A stretch of DNA of 64,000 bases. Source: an uncultured Prochlorococcus sp. (lineage in GTDB: Bacteria > Cyanobacteriota > Cyanobacteriia > PCC-6307 > Cyanobiaceae). The DNA lies in contig CACGHD010000002.1 in assembly GCA_902572825.1 (NCBI GenBank), forward strand, positions 1-64,000, written 5' to 3'. Below, piece after piece: positions 11,389-20,416 of this stretch (within the stretch, counting starts at the first letter, position 1; each line of letters begins with the position of its first letter). The notes under the pieces are model-generated. The model was not told the origin of the DNA. It saw only the letters and a program-made list of their open reading frames with translations, and searched no databases. The translations under genes were made by a program, and so were the position numbers.

Positions 11389-11862
11389 TTATTTAAAATA
11401 TTTTTTTAAATCCCTTTCTACAGAGGGGGGCACCATATGATTAATTTCACCACCAAATTTTGCAACTTCTTTTACTAATGAACTACTAAGAAAACTGTAA
11501 TTTGTATTGGTTGATAAAAATATAGTTTCAATTTCATTATTAAGAGATTTATTTGTATGAGCAATCTGTAGTTCATACTCAAAATCACTCATTGCTCTTA
11601 AACCTCTTAAAATAAGATTAGCTTTTAGATCATTTGCACAATCAACAGTTAGTCCGGAATAAGAAATAACTTCAATATTAGGTAAATGAGAAAGAGAATT
11701 TTTTATTTGTAAAATTCTTCTTTGAATATTAAATGTTGGTGTTTTAGAAGTATTTTCTAAAACAGCAACTACTAAATTTCCAAATATTTTTTCAGCCCTT
11801 TCTATTAAATCAACATGACCGTTTGTTAGAGGATCAAATGTACCAGGATAAAGAATTTTCAT
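11389..11862 (-). CDS. coaD: Phosphopantetheine adenylyltransferase
   Basis: Fourth step of coenzyme A synthesis: adenylation of 4'-phosphopantetheine to dephospho-CoA. The nucleotidyltransferase motif [10 protein letters not shown] (residues 7-16) is intact, as are [15 protein letters not shown] (substrate pocket) and the C-terminal ISSS-like motif in [15 protein letters not shown]. The 157-aa length is typical. It is convergent with dacB across 8 bp. Confidence 0.96.
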   Translation of the reverse strand: MKILYPGTFDPLTNGHVDLIERAEKIFGNLVVAVLENTSKTPTFNIQRRILQIKNSLSHLPNIEVISYSGLTVDCANDLKANLILRGLRAMSDFEYELQIAHTNKSLNNEIETIFLSTNTNYSFLSSSLVKEVAKFGGEINHMVPPSVERDLKKYFK

Positions 11863-11921
11863 GAATTTATTATGATCGAATAAGAAATTTAGTTAAAATA
11901 AGTTTATTAGATATATCAATT

Positions 11922-12410
11922 ATGACATTAAATCTAGAAGCAAAAAAAATCTTATTAAGAAAAATACCTCACGGATTATTCATTTGTGGTGTTAGAGACG
12001 AAGATAAAAATGAAGTGAATGGATTTACTGCTAGTTGGGTGACTCAAGGTTCCTTCACTCCCCCATTAATCGTAATGGCAGTTAGAGCAGAGGGTTCTAG
12101 TCATGAAATAATAAAGTCGACGAATAAGTTCTCTTTAAATGTGCTCAAAAGTGATCAAAAGGATCTAGCAGCTGTTTTTTTTAAACCCCAAAAAGCTTTA
12201 GGAGGCAGATTTGAATCTGTTGAATTTAATTTAGGTGAACTTGGATTGCCTATTTTAGTTGATAGTGTTGGTGGAGTTGAATGTAATGTAATTGGAAGTG
12301 TTATTCATGGAGACCATACTGTTTTTGTAGGAGAAGTTAAATCTGCTTATTTGAATAATGATGTTGACTCACTAAATTTATCTTCAACTGGCTGGAATTA
12401 TGGAGGTTAA
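11922..12410 (+). CDS. Flavin reductase-like (FMN-binding split barrel) protein
   Basis: Small flavin-binding protein of 162 aa. The pattern NGFTASWVTQGSFTPPLIVMAV matches the FMN-binding strand region of the flavin reductase-like family. It closely resembles the C-terminal module of cyanobacterial flavodiiron proteins, but no diiron lactamase domain is attached here. It is a likely NAD(P)H:flavin reductase or FMN carrier; its partner is unknown. It lies 9 bp upstream of uvrC, probably in the same transcript. Confidence 0.75.
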   Translation: MTLNLEAKKILLRKIPHGLFICGVRDEDKNEVNGFTASWVTQGSFTPPLIVMAVRAEGSSHEIIKSTNKFSLNVLKSDQKDLAAVFFKPQKALGGRFESVEFNLGELGLPILVDSVGGVECNVIGSVIHGDHTVFVGEVKSAYLNNDVDSLNLSSTGWNYGG

Positions 12411-12419
12411 TCATCATAA

Positions 12420-14378
12420 ATGAGTAATTCCTCTATAGAAACATTAGATAACAAATATAATTTTAAAATTGAATATAAATTAATTAATAATAAAGAGTTA
12501 TTAAAATCAAGATTATCCGAAATCCCAAAGTCATCTGGTTGCTATCTTTTTAAAGATATAGATAATAATTTACTTTATATTGGTAAATCTAAAAAACTAC
12601 GCAGTAGAGTAAGTAGTTATTTCAACAATTTTTCAGATTTAACTCCAAGATTAAGCTTGATGGTTCGTCAAATAACTGAAATAGAAATCATAGTCACAGA
12701 TAGCGAATATGAGGCACTAAACTTAGAGTCAAATTTAATAAAAACAAACAAACCATACTTTAATATTCTTTTAAAGGATGATAAGAAATATCCATATCTT
12801 TGTATAACCTGGAGTGAAAAATATCCTCGAATATTTATTACAAGAAGAAGAAGAAATAGAAATAATTTAGATAGATATTATGGACCTTATGTAGATGTCG
12901 GATTATTAAGGAGAACATTATTTACCATAAAAAAAATATTCCCACTTAGACAAAGGCCAAGGCCAGTCTATAAAGATAGAACTTGCTTGAATTATTCAAT
13001 AGGAAGATGTCCAGGTGTTTGCCAAGAAGTAATATCATCTGATGATTATAAAAAAATAATGAAACAAGTATCTATGATATTTCAGGGAAGGAATGATGAC
13101 TTAGAAATTTTTTTACAAAAAAAAATGCTGCAATTTTCAAAAGATTTAGATTATGAAAATGCAGCAAAAATAAGAGACCAAATTTTAGGTTTAAAATTAT
13201 TAACTGAATCACAAAAAATATCAATACCAGATTCTTCAATTAATAGAGATATCTTTGGAATTGTTTCAGAAAAAAATGTAGCTAGTATACAAATTTTCCA
13301 AATGAGATCTGGTAAGCTCATTGGGAGAATTGGTTATAGTCAAAAATTAAATAATGAAGATGAAAATCTTATTCTACAAAGGGTATTAGAAGAGCATTAT
13401 ATGAATGTTGAAGGTGTAGAAATACCCTCAGAAATTCTTATTCAATATAAACTTCCAAAACAAACAACAATAGAGGATTGGTTAAAGGAGCTAAGAAAAA
13501 AGAAAGTAAAAATCATAATCCCTAAAAGAAATAAAAAACATGAAACTGTAGAGATGGTTTTAAAAAATGCGAAATTAGAATTAGATAGAATATTAAATGG
13601 GATACAAGATAGTGAATCATCAATTGAGGATCTTGCCCAAATACTTGAATTAAGCGAACAACCTAAAAGAATTGAAGGTTATGATATAAGCCATATTCAA
13701 GGTACAGATCCAGTAGCATCACAAGTCGTATTTATTGATGGAATTCCTTCTAAACAGCATTATAGGAAATATAAAATTAAAGATCCAAACGTTTTTATAG
13801 GACATAGTGATGATTTTGCCTCGATATATGAAGTAATACATAGAAGGTTTAGGAAATGGTCAAAATTTAAAAATAGCGGAGGTGATTTTTCAATATTAAA
13901 TGATAAAACTAATAGCAAATTAGACAATGAACTTCTATCAGATTGGCCTGATTTAATAATGATTGACGGGGGTAAAGGGCAGTTAAATGCTGCTATTAAA
14001 GCATTAAAAGAATTAAATCTTGAGGAAGAAGTTACTATATGTTCATTGGCAAAAAAAAATGAAGAAATATTTATCCCAGGTTTTACAAAGTCTCTTGATA
14101 CTGATGAAAATCAAAAAGGAGTCCTTCTATTAAGAAGGATAAGAGATGAAGCTCATAGATTTGCATTATCTTTTCATAGAGACAAAAGATCTAAGAGAAT
14201 GAATAGATCACAATTGTCCCAAATAAGTGGATTAGGTCCTTCAAGGATAAGAGAATTGCTGGAGCATTTTAAATCAATAGACGCAATAAGAATGGCTACT
14301 AAAGAGGATTTATCAAAAGTTAAAGGACTTGGAAAAAATTCAGTAAATGATATATATGAATATTTTCATGAGTTATAA
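12420..14378 (+). CDS. uvrC: UvrABC system protein C (excision nuclease)
   Basis: Makes the two incisions flanking a lesion in nucleotide excision repair with UvrA and UvrB. Domains in order: GIY-YIG nuclease (GCYLFKD...LLYIGKSKKLRSRV, about residues 40-65), a cysteine cluster (CLNYSIGRCPGVC), the UvrB-binding UVR motif (YENAAKIRDQI), the RNase H-like C-terminal nuclease (EGYDISHIQGT, MIDGGKGQL), and a tandem helix-hairpin-helix at the end (ISGLGPSRIRELL, VKGLGKNSV). The 652-aa length is normal. mfd, which directs this pathway to stalled transcription, is also in the window. Confidence 0.97.
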   Translation: MSNSSIETLDNKYNFKIEYKLINNKELLKSRLSEIPKSSGCYLFKDIDNNLLYIGKSKKLRSRVSSYFNNFSDLTPRLSLMVRQITEIEIIVTDSEYEALNLESNLIKTNKPYFNILLKDDKKYPYLCITWSEKYPRIFITRRRRNRNNLDRYYGPYVDVGLLRRTLFTIKKIFPLRQRPRPVYKDRTCLNYSIGRCPGVCQEVISSDDYKKIMKQVSMIFQGRNDDLEIFLQKKMLQFSKDLDYENAAKIRDQILGLKLLTESQKISIPDSSINRDIFGIVSEKNVASIQIFQMRSGKLIGRIGYSQKLNNEDENLILQRVLEEHYMNVEGVEIPSEILIQYKLPKQTTIEDWLKELRKKKVKIIIPKRNKKHETVEMVLKNAKLELDRILNGIQDSESSIEDLAQILELSEQPKRIEGYDISHIQGTDPVASQVVFIDGIPSKQHYRKYKIKDPNVFIGHSDDFASIYEVIHRRFRKWSKFKNSGGDFSILNDKTNSKLDNELLSDWPDLIMIDGGKGQLNAAIKALKELNLEEEVTICSLAKKNEEIFIPGFTKSLDTDENQKGVLLLRRIRDEAHRFALSFHRDKRSKRMNRSQLSQISGLGPSRIRELLEHFKSIDAIRMATKEDLSKVKGLGKNSVNDIYEYFHEL

Positions 14379-14466
14379 ATATTAATTAATTTTTGAAAAA
14401 TAGATTTCTTGATATTGTTAAATATAACTATATTAAAAATATATATTTAGAAATTAATCTAGTAAT

Positions 14467-15033
14467 TTGACAGCTGAAGCATATCTCTGGTTTAAATCAC
14501 TGCACATTATTGGTGTAATCGTTTGGTTCTCGGGACTTTTTTATTTAGTAAGACTTTTTATATATCATGAAGAATCTAAAAATATGGATAAATTACTAAA
14601 AATTGCCTTTAATAAACAATACACCTTGATGGAAAAAAGGCTGGCAAATATAATCACAACTCCAGGGATGATATTAGCTTTAAGTATGGCTATATGTATG
14701 GTTATTATGCAGCCTAGTTGGTTAAGTGAGAAGTGGTTACAAATTAAAATTTCTTTTGTTTTGGGATTAGTAATTTATCATTCTTATTGTTATAAAATAA
14801 TGTATTCATTACAAAATGGTACCTCAACCATTTCAGCAAAAAAACTAAGATTATTAAATGAATTGCCTACTTTATTATTATTTATAATTGTACTTTTAGT
14901 TATTTTTAAAAATAATTTTCCAACCAGTGTTGCTACATGGAGTGTTGTTGGACTTGTTATTTTCATGTTGGCTTCAATACAATTATATGCAAAGATTAGA
15001 AAGAAAAATGAGAATTCATTAAGTAATGAATAA
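14467..15033 (+). CDS. hemJ: Protoporphyrinogen IX oxidase HemJ
   Basis: Six-electron oxidation of protoporphyrinogen IX to protoporphyrin IX, the branch-point substrate for heme and chlorophyll. It is an integral membrane protein of 188 aa with several hydrophobic helices. The N-terminal helix carries a conserved histidine in SLHIIGVIVWFSGLFYLVR (His13), and a second conserved region is HSYCYKIMYSLQNG. The start is TTG at 14467, because no ATG precedes the conserved first helix. Its end overlaps the next gene by 8 bp. Marine cyanobacteria commonly use HemJ instead of HemG or HemY. Confidence 0.88.
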   Translation: MTAEAYLWFKSLHIIGVIVWFSGLFYLVRLFIYHEESKNMDKLLKIAFNKQYTLMEKRLANIITTPGMILALSMAICMVIMQPSWLSEKWLQIKISFVLGLVIYHSYCYKIMYSLQNGTSTISAKKLRLLNELPTLLLFIIVLLVIFKNNFPTSVATWSVVGLVIFMLASIQLYAKIRKKNENSLSNE

Positions 15034-15673
15034 GGAAGACTTAATAAAATTAACTTCCAATATTAATAAAGATAGTTGTCCTAAAAATATTAATTTTCAC
15101 TGTCACACAAAATTTAGTGATGGAAGTCTTGAACCGCATGAACTTTTAGAACAAGCTTATAAAAATGACTTGAAATTTTTATCAATAACCGATCATCATT
15201 CAATTAAAGCGCATGAATATATAAAAAAAAATAGTATACTCAAAAATTATCCTAAAGATTCTTTTACATTAATTTCAGGAATAGAAATTAATTGTTTAAT
15301 TCTAGGATGTTTAGTACATGTAATTGGATTGGGAATAGATATTAAAAGTAGATACCTAAATCCCTACATCCTTGGAGAATCTCCAATAGGTAATGATTTA
15401 AATATTAAATCAGTTATTAAAGCAATAAATTTAGCTGGTGGTTTATCATTCCTAGCACATCCAGCGAGGTACAGGATTCCCTTTTATAAATTAATTCCAG
15501 AGGCCAAAATTCAAGGTATTGATGGAATAGAGGTTTGGTACGATTATGAACTTAATGATAGATGGAATCCTAGTTTATTTGTATGTTCAGAAATAGAAAA
15601 ATTAGCAGATAAATATTCATTGCTTAAAACATGCGGAACAGATAGTCATGGACTTTCACTATTTGGCAGATAA
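15026..15673 (+). CDS. PHP-domain metal-dependent phosphoesterase
   Basis: Polymerase-and-histidinol-phosphatase fold protein of 215 aa. Metal-ligand motifs run in order: NFHCHTKFSDG near residue 22, SITDHHSI, ISGIEINC, FLAHPARY and finally GTDSHG. This set resembles the small YciV/TrpH-type phosphatases that act on nucleotide 3',5'-bisphosphates or RNA ends, but the substrate cannot be assigned. It overlaps hemJ by 8 bp and ends 1 bp before convergent cobN. Confidence 0.8.
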   Translation: MNKEDLIKLTSNINKDSCPKNINFHCHTKFSDGSLEPHELLEQAYKNDLKFLSITDHHSIKAHEYIKKNSILKNYPKDSFTLISGIEINCLILGCLVHVIGLGIDIKSRYLNPYILGESPIGNDLNIKSVIKAINLAGGLSFLAHPARYRIPFYKLIPEAKIQGIDGIEVWYDYELNDRWNPSLFVCSEIEKLADKYSLLKTCGTDSHGLSLFGR

Positions 15674-15674
15674 T

Positions 15675-18600
15675 TCAGAATTCGTTTTTTTCAATAATTG
15701 AATCAGTATTAATAATTATGTTCTTTAAATTTTCAATAACATCAGAAGAACAATTATTCCACATTTTTCTATTGACAATTTCAAGAAATCTTTGTGCAAT
15801 ATCTCTTAAAGCCCATGGATTATTTTCTAGAAAGAAATTCCTAAGATCCCGATCACATAACCATGATTTATAAACTTCCTCATAACACCAATCTGACACT
15901 ACTTCAGTAGAAGCATCAAAAGCATATAAGTAATCTAGTGTCGCTGAAAATTCAAACGCTCCTTTATAACCATTATCCTTCATTCCATTTATCCATTTAG
16001 GATTAAGTATTCTTGATATAACAACTCTATTAATTTCATCTTGTAATTTTGAAATTTTAGATAATCCAAATTTAGATAAATCACCATGATACATTTCAGG
16101 TAATTTACCGCTCAATTTTTTTACTGCTGAAGATAAACCACCCTGAAACTGATAATAGTCATCAGAATCTAAAATATCATGCTCCTTATTATCTTGGTTA
16201 TGAACTACTAACTGCACATTTTTAAGAGCATTTTCCAATGATTTTTTGTCCTCACTAGGTTCAAGATTATCTCTGTAAATCCACTTACTCCAATTAAGAA
16301 AAGATTCTCCAAAATCATCAATATTTTCCCAATTAGAATGTGAAATTAGTTCTTGTAGACCAGCTCCATATGAACCTGGCGCTGAACCAAATATACGATT
16401 AATTGGATCACCATCCTTTAATGCCCCAGCAAGTGGGTTAAATTTATCATTCTCATTAAGATTAGAAATAAGATTTATTGCTTTAGAAGTTAATTGAACT
16501 AACTGGGGAAATGCATCTCTAAACATTCCAGAAATCCTTAATGTAACATCTACCCTTGGCCTATCGAGTACAGATAAAGGGATGATTTCTAAATCAATTA
16601 CTCTTCTTGAGGGACCATCCCAAACAGGTTGTACGCCTAACAAATATAGTATTTGACAAATGTCTTCCCCACCATTTCTCATGGTGGATGTTGCCCATAC
16701 AGATATTGCTATTTTTCTTAAATCTTCTCCATTGTCTTGTTTGTATAAATCAATTATTTGAGAAGCTGATTTACAACCAACACTCCATGCTGATTCAGTT
16801 GGTAGCCCTCTTGCATCAACTGAAAAGAAATTTTTACCAGTGGGTAAAGCTTCAGTTTTTCCTCTAGTAGGAGCTCCGGATGGACCACTTTTTATATATT
16901 TGCCATTTAATGAATTAATAAATGATAATTTTTCATTATATGAAGAATTAATTATTGGATTTAGGATTTCATTTTTTAATAATAAAAAATATTTATTATG
17001 TTTTTTATCATTAAAGAAATAGTCTATTATTTTCTGATTTTTATATTTGTCTATATATTTTATATTGGATTTCTTTTTGTAAAAAAACAAATATATAATA
17101 TATTTTGCTTGTTGTTCCAAAAACTCAATAGCCATTCTAAAATTTAAGATTTTTTTGTTTGAAAATCTTAATAACATTTTTTTATCATTTTCAGTTAACT
17201 TTTGATCATATTTATTTGTCCAAGGATTCAAATCTAGTTTTAAATTTTTCGCTATATATTGCACAATACCAATTCGGTTGGCATTTGGAACTCTAGCAAT
17301 ACACAAGAATAAATTTATTTCATTAATATCATTCTGCCTATTGCCAAATACATGCAAACCTGTTCTAATTTGAGATTCTTTAATTTTGCAAAGAAAGGAA
17401 TCAATTTCTTCTATTTGATTATCTTTATTTTTTAAAGTAATTTCGCTAAAATCTTTTTTAATTAATTCAAAAATGAATTTTTCTATTATTTTAATCCGAT
17501 TAGAATTTAATAATTTTGCTTCAAAATATTCGTCTAAATAATTTTCTAATATTGAATATTTTCCATATAATTCTGACCTATCCAAAGGGGGGGTTAAATG
17601 ATCAATAATTGTGGCAGCAGTTCTTCTTTTAGCTTGGGATCCTTCTCCAGGATCATTAACGATAAAGGGATATATGTTTGGAATTGCTGGACAAATAATA
17701 TTTGGAAAACATTTATTGCTGAGACCTATGGATTTGCCGGGCAACCATTCAACAGTCCCATGTTTACCAATATGGCACACAGCATTTGCATTAAAAACTT
17801 TTTCAATCCAAAAATATTGTGCTAAATATCTATGGGGAGGTGGAAGATCGGGAGAATGAATATCTCTATCAGTGTAAGCGTCATAACCTCGTTGAGGTTG
17901 AATCAATAATGTTATTTTTCCAAATCTAAGGCCATTTATTGAAAACCCTTCCTTATCTAGATCTATCGCATTAGATGGTTTACCCCAACGATTAATAATA
18001 ATATTTTTGGAATCAAGTTCTAAATAATTCCAATATTTTAAATACTCACTAAGTGGTAAGTAATCTAATGGTTTATTATTTTGAGATTCCATATCATTAG
18101 TTCTAGTTTTTATAAGCATTGACATTAATTCCGAAGAATCTTGAGGATAATTGTAAGATCCAAGGTCATAATCTTCTTCTTTGAACCAATTAAGAATATT
18201 TATTATTGAAGATGGTGTATTTAGACCAACTCCATTACCGATTCTTCCGTTCTTTACTGGATAATTACTTATTACTAAACAAATTCTTTTATCAAAATTA
18301 TTAAGTTTCTGAAGTTTCACATAATTTGTTGCAAATTTAGAAATCCATTGAATACCTATTTGATCTGCTTTGTAACTAGTTATTTCACTATATAGTGTAT
18401 TTTTCTTAGAAATTATTTCCTTAAATGCAGAAGGACAGGTAGTAATTCTTCCATCAAATTCGGGAATAATTATTTGCATTAATAAATCAGATGAATTCAT
18501 TCCAATAGATGAATTTAACCACTTTTTTCTTGATCTATTAGAAGAAAGAAGCTGTAAAATTGGAATTTTAAGAGAAGTAAAAATATTTGTTGAATTTTCA

Positions 18601-19412
18601 ATTAAATCGTTATTTTTGATTTGAGATGAAGAAAATGAAGTTGTGGTAATTATTAGTTTAATATCTTCTTTTTTAAAAATGTCTATTAATTTCTTCTGAA
18701 TAATATGATCTTTTAGTGTAGAGATAAAAAATGTTTTAGGAGATAGTCCGCATTTTCTTAATTGCAAGTTAAGTTTTTCGTTTACTTCAATTTCATTAGC
18801 CAAAAAAAGTGATTTATAGGATATTATTCCTATCTTTTCGCCTTTTTCATTTTTCCAATCATGTAAATAGGGATCTGCATAAAAAGTAATATTCAAAAAT
18901 TCATCAGGAATTAATTTTTCATCTACAAGTAAATAATTTAAACAATTAAGAAACTTTCTATAGTTATCCAGTCCTCCAGATCTTAGTAATCTAGAAATAT
19001 TTAATGCAATGTTTTTATCTATAGTACTTATTTCACATAAGGAAATTTCCTGATCAATGGTACCTGATAAGATTACTAACCTCCTTTTTTTATTAACTGC
19101 TTGCCAATTTAAAAGTTGTTCAATTCCATAATTCCATGTACCTTTATCTCCAAAAATTCTAAGTACGACAACTTTTGCATAATTAATTGTTTTTAATAAA
19201 TAATTATCTATTTGAGCTGAGGAATTTAAATTAGAAATTTCTAAAGCTCTTATATTATTTTTTAATGAAGCAAATTCTTTTTCTAACAATAAGTTTGATA
19301 TAAGATTTAAATCAGCCTTGACACTTGTTATAAAAATAAAATCTGCAGCTGGTTGCTCAATTAAATCATCCTTATTCTTTTCATTTCCTGCTATATTTAA
19401 TATCCTGTGCAT
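15675..19412 (-). CDS. cobN: Cobaltochelatase subunit CobN
   Basis: Large ATP-dependent chelatase subunit (1245 aa), homologous to the magnesium chelatase subunit ChlH, that inserts cobalt into the corrin ring for vitamin B12. The hallmark HIGKHGTVEWLPGK is present mid-protein, followed by NDPGEGSQAKRRTAATIIDHLTPP and the C-terminal SAPGSYGAGLQ and QFQGGLSSAV segments. Length and motif order fit full CobN. Cyanobacteria lack obvious CobS/CobT and are thought to use ChlI/ChlD as partners; that is known of the group, not visible here. The B12-dependent methionine synthase is two genes away. Confidence 0.93.
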   Translation of the reverse strand: MHRILNIAGNEKNKDDLIEQPAADFIFITSVKADLNLISNLLLEKEFASLKNNIRALEISNLNSSAQIDNYLLKTINYAKVVVLRIFGDKGTWNYGIEQLLNWQAVNKKRRLVILSGTIDQEISLCEISTIDKNIALNISRLLRSGGLDNYRKFLNCLNYLLVDEKLIPDEFLNITFYADPYLHDWKNEKGEKIGIISYKSLFLANEIEVNEKLNLQLRKCGLSPKTFFISTLKDHIIQKKLIDIFKKEDIKLIITTTSFSSSQIKNNDLIENSTNIFTSLKIPILQLLSSNRSRKKWLNSSIGMNSSDLLMQIIIPEFDGRITTCPSAFKEIISKKNTLYSEITSYKADQIGIQWISKFATNYVKLQKLNNFDKRICLVISNYPVKNGRIGNGVGLNTPSSIINILNWFKEEDYDLGSYNYPQDSSELMSMLIKTRTNDMESQNNKPLDYLPLSEYLKYWNYLELDSKNIIINRWGKPSNAIDLDKEGFSINGLRFGKITLLIQPQRGYDAYTDRDIHSPDLPPPHRYLAQYFWIEKVFNANAVCHIGKHGTVEWLPGKSIGLSNKCFPNIICPAIPNIYPFIVNDPGEGSQAKRRTAATIIDHLTPPLDRSELYGKYSILENYLDEYFEAKLLNSNRIKIIEKFIFELIKKDFSEITLKNKDNQIEEIDSFLCKIKESQIRTGLHVFGNRQNDINEINLFLCIARVPNANRIGIVQYIAKNLKLDLNPWTNKYDQKLTENDKKMLLRFSNKKILNFRMAIEFLEQQAKYIIYLFFYKKKSNIKYIDKYKNQKIIDYFFNDKKHNKYFLLLKNEILNPIINSSYNEKLSFINSLNGKYIKSGPSGAPTRGKTEALPTGKNFFSVDARGLPTESAWSVGCKSASQIIDLYKQDNGEDLRKIAISVWATSTMRNGGEDICQILYLLGVQPVWDGPSRRVIDLEIIPLSVLDRPRVDVTLRISGMFRDAFPQLVQLTSKAINLISNLNENDKFNPLAGALKDGDPINRIFGSAPGSYGAGLQELISHSNWENIDDFGESFLNWSKWIYRDNLEPSEDKKSLENALKNVQLVVHNQDNKEHDILDSDDYYQFQGGLSSAVKKLSGKLPEMYHGDLSKFGLSKISKLQDEINRVVISRILNPKWINGMKDNGYKGAFEFSATLDYLYAFDASTEVVSDWCYEEVYKSWLCDRDLRNFFLENNPWALRDIAQRFLEIVNRKMWNNCSSDVIENLKNIIINTDSIIEKNEF

Positions 19413-19483
19413 TTTTATATATAAATAAGGTTTAGAATACGTAAGTAGGATAAAACAAGTTTACCTTAATTAAATAAATAAAT

Positions 19484-20398
19484 ATGCATGAATTTCTTCC
19501 ATACGCCTGGTTCGAAGGTAAATGTATTCCATTTAAAGAAGCAAAAATATCAATAGCTACTCATGCACTACATTACGGTACTGCTGCATTTGGAGGAATG
19601 CGAGCAATACCTAACCCAACAAACAAAGAAGAATTCCTTTTGTTTAGAACTGATAAACATATAAAAAGATTATCTCAAAGTGCACAATTACTCTTAACTG
19701 AAATTTCTGAAGAATATATTTTTAAAGCCTTAGAAGAAGTTATAAAAAGAAACAAGCCAGAAAAACCTATTTATATAAGACCATTTGTATATACAAGCGA
19801 TTTAGGTATAGCTCCAAGGTTACACAATATTGAAACAGATTTCTTTATTTATTGTATTGAACTAGGAGATTATCTATCCCCAGATGGTGTTTCATGTAGA
19901 ATGAGTAGTTGGACAAGACAAGAAGATAGGTCTCTCCCCTTAAGAGGAAAAATAAGTGGAGCATATATTACAAGTTCATTAGCCAAAACAGAAGCTAGTT
20001 TATCGGGTTTTGATGAAGCCCTGCTATTAAATTCAAGTGGTAAGGTAAGCGAAGCTAGTGGTATGAATTTATTTATTGTAAGGAATGGAGACTTAATCAC
20101 TCCTGGTGTTGATCAAGATATCCTTGAGGGGATTACTAGAGCTAGTGTAATTGAATTAGCAAAATCATTTGGAATAAATGTAATTGAGAGGCCTGTTGAT
20201 AAAACAGAATTATTAATAGCAGAAGAAGTTTTTCTAACTGGTACAGCAGCAAAAATTACACCAGTTAAAAAAATTGAATCAAGTGAATTAAATGCTGAAA
20301 GACCAATAATGAATAAATTAAAAAGTAAGCTTATAGAAATAACAGAAGGTCGTTCTCAAGACTATGATAATTGGGTAACAAGAATTTCACTAAAATAA
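19484..20398 (+). CDS. ilvE: Branched-chain amino acid aminotransferase
   Basis: PLP class IV aminotransferase for the last step of valine, leucine and isoleucine synthesis. The 304-aa protein shows HALHYGTAAFGGMRA near residue 27, IYIRPFVY with the conserved arginine, GAYITSSLAKTEA with the PLP lysine, and the ASGMNLFIV and ITRASVIELAKSFG motifs. This pattern fits IlvE better than D-alanine aminotransferase. It is divergent from cobN across about 70 bp and is followed at 18 bp by metH in the same direction. Confidence 0.93.
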   Translation: MHEFLPYAWFEGKCIPFKEAKISIATHALHYGTAAFGGMRAIPNPTNKEEFLLFRTDKHIKRLSQSAQLLLTEISEEYIFKALEEVIKRNKPEKPIYIRPFVYTSDLGIAPRLHNIETDFFIYCIELGDYLSPDGVSCRMSSWTRQEDRSLPLRGKISGAYITSSLAKTEASLSGFDEALLLNSSGKVSEASGMNLFIVRNGDLITPGVDQDILEGITRASVIELAKSFGINVIERPVDKTELLIAEEVFLTGTAAKITPVKKIESSELNAERPIMNKLKSKLIEITEGRSQDYDNWVTRISLK

Positions 20399-20416
20399 AT
20401 TAATTTTTACCTAAAA